In this document: positions 1-6,760 of the stretch, piece after piece
Numbering within the stretch: the stretch's first letter is position 1
Layout of the letters: the number at the start of each line of letters is the position of its first letter
Origin: UBA6627 sp965248675
GTDB taxonomy: Bacteria; Chloroflexota; Dehalococcoidia; UBA2979
Assembly: GCA_965248675.1 (NCBI GenBank)
Contig: CBDFJZ010000008.1
Span: 1,860,001-1,924,000 of the forward strand
Length of the DNA stretch: 64,000 nucleotides
Direction of reading: 5' to 3'
Program-made: the position numbers and the translations under genes
The notes under the pieces: model-generated
Databases searched by the model: none
The model's input: the letters and a program-made list of their open reading frames with translations, nothing else
What the model was told of the DNA's origin: nothing

Positions 1-949
1 ACCGGTTCGCCGAGGCGACGATCGTTTCGTAGTCCCAGTACGCGCCCTTCACGAGGCGCACCAGGAACGCCGTGCCTCGGTCCCGCGCGAACCCGGTCAC
101 CGCCTCGACGTGATCGAGGGCGTCCGCGAGGTAGGCCTGCACGACGATCCCCGCATGCGGCCACGCCTGCAGGCGCTCGCCGGGGCCGAGCACCGATCGA
201 AAGACATCACACGTCAGGTCGCGGTACTCGTACTGCTCCATGTCCACGGTGATGCCGATCCCTGCGTGTTCGGCGGCCTCACAGATCGCCTCGAACGCGG
301 GGCGGACGCGGCGGATCGTGCCGTCCGGATCGACCGGCGTGAAGTGCGCGGTGAGCGAGCTGAGCTTCACCGACACCTGCAGCATCGCCGCGCCACCGAT
401 CGTCTCCGCGCCAGCCGCCGGATCGGCGCCGAGCTGGCCGATCAGCGCCAGGTAGCGGTTCGCGTACGCCTCGGCCTCGCCGTCGCTGAGCACCGCCTCG
501 CCCAGCAGATCGAACGCCGGATAGCGCCCGTGCCTCCCGAGGTAGCCGAGCGTGCGGTTGATCGTCTCCGCCCCCGGCGGCGTGATGAACCGCCGCGCGA
601 ACTGGCCGGCCGCCCGCTCCGCCGTCTCGCCAACGACCGAGGCCGGCAGCCGCTCGTCGCGCGCCACGCGCAGCAGCCAGCGCAGCGGCCGCGGCAGATC
701 GGGGAAGTCGTCGCCGAAGTACTCGCGGGCCAGCCGCTTCGCCTCGGAACCGCTCGTGTCGTAGTCGAGCGAGGCAAGCACGTCCATGTAGCGGAGCAGG
801 CGGCCGCGGAACGCCTCGTCGGCGACCGCATGGGTGAGCAGCCAGTCCTCGATTCGCTCGGCGACGCCCGGCCGATACTCGCCGGCCGCGTCGAGGAGGG
901 CACGCCCCAGCTCCTGCGTGCGCGCCTCGACTCGATCCGAGTGGGCCAT
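1..949 (-). CDS. putA: Proline dehydrogenase / PutA, N-terminal part (cut by window edge)
   Basis: The minus-strand frame from ATG 949 stays open to base 1, giving about 316 codons of a gene that continues outside the window. The encoded part has an N-terminal helical region and then a proline dehydrogenase TIM barrel, with VKLSSLTAHF, ITVDMEQYEYRD and, at the edge, RLVKGAYWDYE, which is the signature strand of this family. The enzyme is an FAD flavoprotein oxidising L-proline to pyrroline-5-carboxylate. The long helical N-terminus resembles bifunctional PutA, where an aldehyde dehydrogenase domain would follow; a monofunctional enzyme is the alternative. It is transcribed divergently from the aldo/keto reductase. 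Family assignment is firm; the PutA form is inferred. Confidence 0.85.
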   Translation of the reverse strand, partial: MAHSDRVEARTQELGRALLDAAGEYRPGVAERIEDWLLTHAVADEAFRGRLLRYMDVLASLDYDTSGSEAKRLAREYFGDDFPDLPRPLRWLLRVARDERLPASVVGETAERAAGQFARRFITPPGAETINRTLGYLGRHGRYPAFDLLGEAVLSDGEAEAYANRYLALIGQLGADPAAGAETIGGAAMLQVSVKLSSLTAHFTPVDPDGTIRRVRPAFEAICEAAEHAGIGITVDMEQYEYRDLTCDVFRSVLGPGERLQAWPHAGIVVQAYLADALDHVEAVTGFARDRGTAFLVRLVKGAYWDYETIVASANR

Positions 950-1028
950 CGCGGCTCCGTCCGCTGCGCCGTGAGGAGCGACACGGCAATCATATCGGGG
1001 CCGTGATGGGCGGCAGCGCCCGGCGGGC

Positions 1029-1034
1029 TATACT
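1029..1034 (+). promoter_or_regulatory. Candidate -10 box (TATACT) upstream of the aldo/keto reductase
   Basis: TATACT is a near-consensus -10 hexamer in an otherwise very GC-rich divergent intergenic region. It lies about 110 bases before the downstream start, and no convincing -35 box is visible. The gap between the divergent genes (950-1145) otherwise shows nothing clear. Confidence 0.35.
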
Positions 1035-1145
1035 CCGCCCTGCCGGAGGCTCCGAATTGCTTGCGGTCTGAGGCACTGGAAGAAATACAGCGCCCCGCGC
1101 CCCGCCTTCGATCGGCGCGCCGGGGCCACCCACGAGGGGGTACAC

Positions 1146-2084
1146 GTGGACTATCGACGACTCGGCCGCTCCGGCCTCGAGGTTTCCGTCGTCGGCATCG
1201 GCTGCAACAACTTCGGCCGCCGCCTCGACCTCGACGGGACCGCGGCGGTGCTCAACCAGGCGATCGACGAGGGCATCAACCTGCTCGACACCGCTGACAT
1301 CTACGGCGGCGCCGGCGCCTCCGAGGAGTTGATGGGCAAGGCGCTCGAGGGCAAGCGCCACCAGGTCGTGATCGCCACCAAGTTCGCCGGCCCAATGGGC
1401 GAGGGCCCCATGTCCGGGGGCACCTCACGCAACCACGTGATCGACGCGGTCGACGCCAGCTTGCGTCGCCTCAACACCGACTACATCGACCTCTACCAGG
1501 TCCACTTCCCCGACCCGCAGACGCCGATGGAGGAGACGATGCGCGCCCTCGACGACCTCGTGCGCGCCGGGAAGGTCCGCTACCTGGGCAACTCGAACTA
1601 CAAAGGCTGGCAGATCGCCAACGCGCACTGGATCGCGGAGCACTACGGCATGACCCCGTTCATCTCCGCGCAGAACGAGTGGAGCCTCCTCAAGCGCGCC
1701 GTCGAGACCGAGATCGTGCCCGCCGCGCAGGAGTTCGGCCTCGGCATGCTGCCGTTCTTCCCGCTCGCAAGCGGCCTGCTCACCGGCAAGTACAAGCGCG
1801 GCGAAGCCGCCCCCGAGGGCACTCGCCTCGCCGCCGGCCCGATGGCCGAGCGCGCCCTCACCGACGCCAACTTCGACATCGTCGAGCAGCTGGAGCCCTA
1901 CGCCCTCGAGCGCGGCCACACGTTCCTCGAGCTGGCGATGAGCTGGCTCGCTTCGCACCCCGCCGTCGGCAGCGTGATCGCCGGCGCTACGAAGCCCGAG
2001 CAGGTCACCTCGAACGCGGCGTCGGCGAGCTGGGTGCTGAGCGACGAAGAGCGCGCCGAGGTCGATCAGATCGCGAAAACCTAG
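1146..2084 (+). CDS. Aldo/keto reductase
   Basis: A 312-residue AKR-family TIM-barrel oxidoreductase that reduces aldehydes or ketones with NAD(P)H. The catalytic tetrad is visible: Asp48 and Tyr53 (LLDTADIYGG), Lys79 (VVIATKF) and His120 (IDLYQVHFPD). Length and organisation match the YghZ/PLP2-like soluble AKR group (COG0667). The start is GTG, chosen because a GAGGGGG ribosome binding site sits just upstream and the protein begins with the usual MxYRRLGRSGLxVS. The gene stands alone between a divergent proline dehydrogenase and a convergent AhpD-like gene. The substrate cannot be deduced. Confidence 0.93.
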   Translation: MDYRRLGRSGLEVSVVGIGCNNFGRRLDLDGTAAVLNQAIDEGINLLDTADIYGGAGASEELMGKALEGKRHQVVIATKFAGPMGEGPMSGGTSRNHVIDAVDASLRRLNTDYIDLYQVHFPDPQTPMEETMRALDDLVRAGKVRYLGNSNYKGWQIANAHWIAEHYGMTPFISAQNEWSLLKRAVETEIVPAAQEFGLGMLPFFPLASGLLTGKYKRGEAAPEGTRLAAGPMAERALTDANFDIVEQLEPYALERGHTFLELAMSWLASHPAVGSVIAGATKPEQVTSNAASASWVLSDEERAEVDQIAKT

Positions 2085-2435
2085 CGCGTGCCTCGCGCCA
2101 GCAGGGCCCGGTCGCCAGCCTTCTTCGCGTTCGAGAACGATTCCGGCGCGTTCTAGCGCGTCCCGTCTCCGAGATCTGGAGACAGATCGAGCACCCGCTG
2201 GTCGCGAAGCGCAGTGTCGCGGCCTTCGCACGCCACGCGCTGGCTGTCACATCTCGGTTGAGCATGATCTGGGCGGGGTGCGGGGCGGCAGCCCCGCAGA
2301 GGATTTGGGCGGGTGGGTGGGATCGAGATAGCTTCGCAAGCATTGCCGAAGGCAACGTCCGCCTCGCAGCAGGCGACAGGCATCCCCGAGACGCGTGACT
2401 GGGTTCTCGGCGACTCCACCACAGCCACTCTGCGG
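2085..2435. other. Intergenic region between convergent genes, no gene seen
   Basis: About 350 bases between the converging aldo/keto reductase and AhpD-like genes. Apart from the hairpin at 2279-2298 I see no coding or RNA signal. The open frames crossing it are shadows without a ribosome binding site. Confidence 0.6.
2279..2298. terminator. GC-rich hairpin between convergent genes
   Basis: TGCGGGGC-GGCA-GCCCCGCA forms a perfect 8-bp stem with a 4-base loop. There is no T-run on either side, so it may be a weak or Rho-assisted bidirectional terminator. Position is the main support. Confidence 0.4.
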
Positions 2436-3023
2436 CTACCCGTGTTTCCCGATCTCCCACTCATGCGCGGCCAGGTGCTCGCTCGCGAAGGCGATCGGCT
2501 CGTCCTCGAGCGCCGTCGCCATCGCGTCGTTCCAGCGATTGAGGAACCCAAAGGTCGCCACCACCGCCGTCAGCTCGACGATCTGCGATTCGGTGAAGTG
2601 CTCCCGCAGCGCCGCGAAGTGTTCCGGCGTGGTGGCGTTCGGTTGAAGCGCCGCGTCCCGCGCGAACCGCAGCGCCGCGCGCTCCGCCTCGTCGAACAGC
2701 GGGCTCGACTCAAACTCGTACAGCGCCTCGATCTTCTCCGAGGGCACGCCCGATCGGTGTGCCGACCCGGCGGCGTGCGCCTGGCAGTAGCGGCAGCCGG
2801 CGGCGACGCTCGCGACCTGCGCCACGATGTGCTTGAGACTGGCGTCCACCTCGCCTCCGCCGAAGACCGCGCCGAAGAGGCGGCTGAACGCGTCGCGGAT
2901 CTCGGGTCGGCGCGCCATCGTCTTCGTGCTGTTGACGACGAAGCCCATCCGCTCGATCGCGCGGGCGGCGAACTCCTCGTAGTTCTCGATCTCCTCGGGC
3001 GGGAGCGGTGCGACGCCGGGCAT
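2436..3023 (-). CDS. Carboxymuconolactone decarboxylase / AhpD-like protein
   Basis: A 195-residue AhpD-fold protein. The diagnostic CxxC-xx-H motif is present (CRYCQAHA: Cys77, Cys80, His83). In AhpD and related peroxidase-associated proteins this motif is a redox-active thiol pair with a proton relay. The C-terminal half (FxRDAALQPNATTPEHFAAL, then TESQIVELTAVVATFGFLNRW) is typical of the YciW/uncharacterised peroxidase-related group. A GAGGAGG ribosome binding site precedes the ATG. It is probably involved in peroxide or thiol redox chemistry; the real partner is unknown. Confidence 0.88.
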   Translation of the reverse strand: MPGVAPLPPEEIENYEEFAARAIERMGFVVNSTKTMARRPEIRDAFSRLFGAVFGGGEVDASLKHIVAQVASVAAGCRYCQAHAAGSAHRSGVPSEKIEALYEFESSPLFDEAERAALRFARDAALQPNATTPEHFAALREHFTESQIVELTAVVATFGFLNRWNDAMATALEDEPIAFASEHLAAHEWEIGKHG

Positions 3024-3070
3024 GGGCTGCCTCCTCGTGACCCGCGGGTCGCAAGGAGTCTAGCGGGCTC

Positions 3071-3352
3071 CTACCGCAGCACGTCCGCGTACTGCTCGTC
3101 CGCCGTCAGCACGGATCGTGCGAACGGACACACCGGCACGATCTGGATCTGATTCGCCCGCGCCCCCTCGACCGCGGCCTTGACGAGCTGCCGCCCGACG
3201 CCCTGTCCGCCGAGCGCCTCGGAGACGGCGGTGTGGTCGATCACGGCGATCTCCTCGCCCGCCTTCGAATAGGTCATCTCTGCCTGGATGTTGTCGCCGT
3301 CCCGCACGAAGAACGCGCCCCGCGATCCGAACTCCTGGTGCTCGATCTCCAC
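3071..3352 (-). CDS. Small GNAT-family N-acetyltransferase (YjdJ/NATD1-like)
   Basis: A 93-residue protein of the short COG2388 acetyltransferase type. The acetyl-CoA-binding turn reads GGQGVGRQLVKAAV, followed by a conserved VxPxCPFA segment typical of this family. The start is GTG with a GGGAGG ribosome binding site 6 bases upstream, giving MEIEHQEFG. Function beyond acetyl transfer to an amine or protein is unknown. It is oriented with the neighbouring AhpD-like and CoA-transferase genes, but the gaps make an operon uncertain. Confidence 0.85.
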   Translation of the reverse strand: MEIEHQEFGSRGAFFVRDGDNIQAEMTYSKAGEEIAVIDHTAVSEALGGQGVGRQLVKAAVEGARANQIQIVPVCPFARSVLTADEQYADVLR

Positions 3353-3405
3353 GTTGCCTCCCGCCGCACTTGCTTCGTTCCGAGCCTATCGAAGCTGTCG
3401 AGGCG

Positions 3406-4737
3406 CTACTCGGCGCGGCCGATCACGCCCTCGGCGCGCAGCGCCGCCAGCTCCTCCTCGCTGAACCCCGCGGCTCCGAGGATCGCGTCCGTGTCGCGGT
3501 CGAGCGGCGGCGAGGAGCCGTGTGTGCGCAGCGGGCTTCCGTCCATCTGCACGATCGGACCGAAGCTCTTGTGCGGGCCGATCAGATCGTGCTCGAGCTC
3601 GGCATAGAACCGGTTCTCGACGATCTGCGGCTCCTCGAGGCTCTCCGGCGCCCAGTTCACGGGACCGCTGGGGATGCGCTCCGCGTGGAACGTGGCGATC
3701 CACTCTTCGCTCGTGCGCTCGGTGAGACGCGCCTCGCAGGCCTGCGCGAACGCCTCTAGGCGGTCACGATCGCCCGCATCGGTGATGTCGAAGTCCGGCT
3801 CGGTGCGCGGGTCCTCGAGGTCGAGCACGCGGCGAATGCGGGCGTTGATCGTCGGGCTCGTGCTGCCGACGGAGATCATCCCGTCGCTGGTGCGGTAGTA
3901 GCGGAAGTAGGTGTTCGCGCCGAGCGTGGCGCCCGGATAGAAGCTGTCGAGGTAGAGCGTGCGCTGCTCCTCGAAGTCCGCGCCGCGTGCTCGCGCTGCC
4001 TCGATGTCGCGCGCAAAGTCCTCGAACCGATCGGGATCGGTCGCGCCGAACCAGCTGCTGCGATTGCCGGCGAGCAGGATCGAGCTCATCAGCAGGCTCG
4101 ATCGCACGCGCTGGCCCTCGCCGGTGCGGTCGCGGTGCCGCAGCGCGGCGACGACCGCGAGCGCCGAGGCGACGCCGGTGGTCATGTCGGCGATCGCCGG
4201 CACGACCGTTGCCGGCACCGACCCCGCGGAGCGCGCCATCATCGTCGCGGTGCCGCTCATCCCCTGCACCACCACGTCGTAGCCGCCCTCGCCGCCGTAC
4301 GGGCCCATCTCGCCGAACGGCTGATGCTCGAGGTAGATCAGCTGCGGGTTCGCCTCGCGCAGCTCCTCGTACGTCAGGCCGAAGCGCGGCAGGTCCGAGG
4401 GCTTCAGCGAAACCAGCACCACATCCACCTCGCGCACGAGGCGCTGGATCACGTCGCGCGCCTCTGGCCTGGTCAGATCGATGCAGACGCCGCGCTTGCC
4501 GCGGTTCATCGAGACGAAGCCCTTGCCTTCGCCTCGGACGATCGGCTGCGCGCCGCGGTGCGGGTCGCCACCCGGCGGTTCCACCTTGACCACCTCGGCG
4601 CCCATGTCGGAGAGGTGCACGCCGCAGGACGGGACAGCGAGGATCGTCGCGAACTCGAGCGCGCTGACGCCCTCGAGCGGGCCGGGCGGCAGGTCCGCCG
4701 CTTGGTCCTCGGGCAGGTGCCACGGTTGCGGGCTCAT
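3406..4737 (-). CDS. CaiB/BaiF family III CoA-transferase
   Basis: A 443-residue class III CoA-transferase. These enzymes move CoA between carboxylic acids through an aspartyl-CoA anhydride. Family landmarks are HLSDMGAEVVKVEPPGGD, MNRGKRGVCIDL and the catalytic Asp184 in PAIADMTTG. The ATG and its AGAGGAG ribosome binding site lie inside a 49-bp direct repeat whose other copy sits exactly 700 bp away at the start of the next gene upstream. Before that insertion this gene probably followed directly on the CoA-transferase now ending at 5448. Its acid substrate is unknown. Confidence 0.93.
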   Translation of the reverse strand: MSPQPWHLPEDQAADLPPGPLEGVSALEFATILAVPSCGVHLSDMGAEVVKVEPPGGDPHRGAQPIVRGEGKGFVSMNRGKRGVCIDLTRPEARDVIQRLVREVDVVLVSLKPSDLPRFGLTYEELREANPQLIYLEHQPFGEMGPYGGEGGYDVVVQGMSGTATMMARSAGSVPATVVPAIADMTTGVASALAVVAALRHRDRTGEGQRVRSSLLMSSILLAGNRSSWFGATDPDRFEDFARDIEAARARGADFEEQRTLYLDSFYPGATLGANTYFRYYRTSDGMISVGSTSPTINARIRRVLDLEDPRTEPDFDITDAGDRDRLEAFAQACEARLTERTSEEWIATFHAERIPSGPVNWAPESLEEPQIVENRFYAELEHDLIGPHKSFGPIVQMDGSPLRTHGSSPPLDRDTDAILGAAGFSEEELAALRAEGVIGRAE

Positions 4738-4782
4738 GCGTGCTCCTCTAGTCCGGCGCGACGATCGCGCCGGCCTCGATCA
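4734..4782. repeat. 49-bp direct repeat, copy A
   Basis: Matches 5434-5482 at 48 of 49 positions (one T/C difference at 4765/5465), and a weaker match continues about 10 bases further. Read on the minus strand the repeat holds the last codons of a CoA-transferase, its TAG stop, the AGGAG site and the ATG of the next gene. The offset between copies is exactly 700 bases. Confidence 0.95.
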
Positions 4783-4792
4783 GTCGGTCGAT

Positions 4793-5437
4793 TCAGGTAA
4801 TCGCGCGGTTGATCGCTAACCCGATTCCCCTTGCTTGCTCCTCTCGCGTGCGCGTGTTCTGCGATCGCGCGCGGTTCTGCGTAATGAGTTCGAACGGGAT
4901 CGACGGCCATCGCTTTCTGATTTCGTCGCTCACCGCGACGCCGCCGGCCAAGACTATCGTTGGGTCGAGCAGCTCGAGTTGTTGGCGGGTCCACGGCCAG
5001 TCAACGTCAAGGAGGCGCACGGTTGGTTTTTGGTCGTTCGCGGTCGGAACCTTCACTAGGTTGAGGTACGCGATCTCGTCGGCGGAGACGCCTGCGACGC
5101 TCAGTACCGGCGCGATCCATTGGTTCCACACTCGCCATCGCTCGATGTCGCTTTTCCAATAGCCGAGCGCTTCCTCGTAGCCAGACCACCCAGAATCTCG
5201 CCATCGCATGTAGGCGTCGTTCCAACGCCGAAGTCGAGCGGCCGCGTCTCCAGTCCCTCGCCCCGGATTGAGTCCCACAATCGTCAGGCCGCGATAGTCG
5301 ATCCCGCAGAATCCTGGCTGAGCCAGCGTTATCGGGTCAAGGGCCACGTGATCGACCCCCCGATAGGCAGCGATCGGCGCGCGAGCGAGGAGTTCGGCGC
5401 CCAACGCGGCGAACCTCTGAGCAGCATCGATTGTCAT
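4793..5437 (-). CDS. Uracil-DNA glycosylase superfamily-like protein in a repeat-flanked insertion
   Basis: A 214-residue protein with the strand-turn motif TIVGLNPGRGTG (GLNPG at residues 55-59), as in motif A of uracil-DNA glycosylase-like folds, and a later LDPTIVLAGGVAVSDE segment like the second core strand. I do not recognise a precise family, so function as a DNA glycosylase is only suggested. Base composition is visibly less GC-rich than the flanking genes. The gene fills the interval between two 49-bp direct repeats almost exactly: its ATG is part of the right copy and its TGA abuts the left copy. It breaks a CoA-transferase operon and looks horizontally acquired. Confidence 0.65.
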   Translation of the reverse strand: MTIDAAQRFAALGAELLARAPIAAYRGVDHVALDPITLAQPGFCGIDYRGLTIVGLNPGRGTGDAAARLRRWNDAYMRWRDSGWSGYEEALGYWKSDIERWRVWNQWIAPVLSVAGVSADEIAYLNLVKVPTANDQKPTVRLLDVDWPWTRQQLELLDPTIVLAGGVAVSDEIRKRWPSIPFELITQNRARSQNTRTREEQARGIGLAINRAIT

Positions 5438-5482
5438 GCGTGCTCCTCTAGTCCGGCGCGACGACCGCGCCGGCCTCGATCA
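5434..5482. repeat. 49-bp direct repeat, copy B
   Basis: The partner of 4734-4782. This copy is the genuine 3' end of the upstream CoA-transferase gene (…IEAGAVVAPD, stop, ribosome binding site) and also supplies the ATG of the inserted gene. Copy A is therefore the duplicated, non-coding version. Confidence 0.95.
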
Positions 5483-6706
5483 AGCGCTCGATCGCCGGCG
5501 CGTCGAGACCCGCCTCGGCGAGCACCTCGCGGCTATGCCTGCCGAGGATCGGCGACGCGTCTTCGGCTTCCAGCGGCGTCTCGCTGAAATCGACGGGCGG
5601 CGCCACGACGGTGATCCCGCCGAGCAGCTCGTGATCGAGGCGTACCAGGTAGTCGTTCGCCCACGCCTGCTCGGAGTCGAGCGCCTGCTCGCGGGTGTGG
5701 TACGCGGCCGCCGGTACGCCGACGCTGGCGAGCAGCTCGAGCCAGTGCGCCGTCGGGTGCTGCAGGAACGTCGCCGTGACCTCCTCGGCGACCTGCCGCA
5801 GATGCGCCTTCAGGTCCGTGCCCTCCCAGTCCATGTTGAACGGGAACGGGTCGTCCACCTCGAGCGCCGTGACGAGCCGTTGGGCGAGCGGGGGCGCGGC
5901 CGCGGCGATCGCGATCGTCCCGTCGGCGGTCTGGAAGAAGCCGTAGTAGGCGCGCGGCGTCGCCCACGGGCTCAGCTCCTCGCGGTGCTCGAGCACGTCC
6001 TCCCAGCTCTTCCCTTCGGAGAACGCGGTCTGCAGGTAGTCCACGTACTCGTGGCGCCACTCGTCGGCCGCGTCGATGTGGTTCATCAGATTGTTCTGCA
6101 ACACCAGCGATGCTTGGAGCAGCGAGACGTCGAGCTTCTGCCCCCGGCCCGTGCGTTCCCGGTGGTAGAGCGACGTGGCGATCCCCCCACGCGATCAGCA
6201 GCGCCGCCGCGTAGTCGATCGCGGGGAACGGCAGCGGGCTCGGACCCCGCTCGTCCAGCGGGGCGAAGCCCGAGTACGCCTGAATCGCGATGTCCATCCC
6301 CGGCGCCCCGGCCAGCGGCCCCCGCGGACCAAAGGCGGTGTTTTCGGCGTAGATCACGCGCGGGTTGTCGCCGCTCACGCTGGCGTAATCGAGGTCCAGT
6401 CGCTCTGCGATCCCGGGCCGGAAGTTCGCGATCACGACGTCTACCCCGCCGACGAGCGAACGCACCGCCTCGAGGATCTCCGGGTTGGACAGGTCGACCG
6501 CAAGCGAGCGCTTCCCACGGTTCTTGTTCAGGTACTGGCGTTCCTCCCCTGGAATCACCGGCTGCGCCTGCCGGGTATTGTCGCCCAGCAGCGGCTCCAC
6601 CTTGATCCACCTCGGCACCGCCGTCCGCGAGCAACTGGGCGGCGTACGGCGCGGCGATGAAGCGGCCGAACTCGATCACGCGCAGGCCGTCGTACGGTCC
6701 GGGCAT
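5448..6706 (-). pseudogene. CaiB/BaiF CoA-transferase with two frameshifts
   Basis: Three frames together encode a complete class III CoA-transferase of about 418 residues. ATG 6706 (GGAGAG upstream) gives MPGPYDGLRVIEFGRF to LLADGGAEV. An extra base near 6608 then shifts the frame, which continues IKVEPLLGDN to FPAIDYAAALLIAWG with the catalytic Asp. A run of six G (minus strand) at 6182-6187 adds a second extra base, after which the last frame runs IATSLYHRERTG to the stop at 5448. All catalytic features survive, so these may be sequencing errors rather than decay. It is the operon partner of the CoA-transferase at 3406-4737, now separated by the inserted gene. Confidence 0.85.
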
Positions 6707-6760
6707 CGTCTCTCCACCAGCTTCGGCGCTGACTCCAGCCGCTGCGACCACCGCGGTCGC

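Noticed and set aside
110..1006. Long plus-strand open frame (about 300 codons) opposite proline dehydrogenase
   Set aside because: It is an antisense shadow: arginine-rich, no ribosome binding site, and the opposite strand carries a clearly conserved enzyme.
4793..5437. Transposon or integron cassette carrying the UDG-like gene
   Set aside because: No terminal inverted repeats, attC-like site or recombinase is visible; the direct repeats consist of host CoA-transferase sequence, so a conventional element is not supported.
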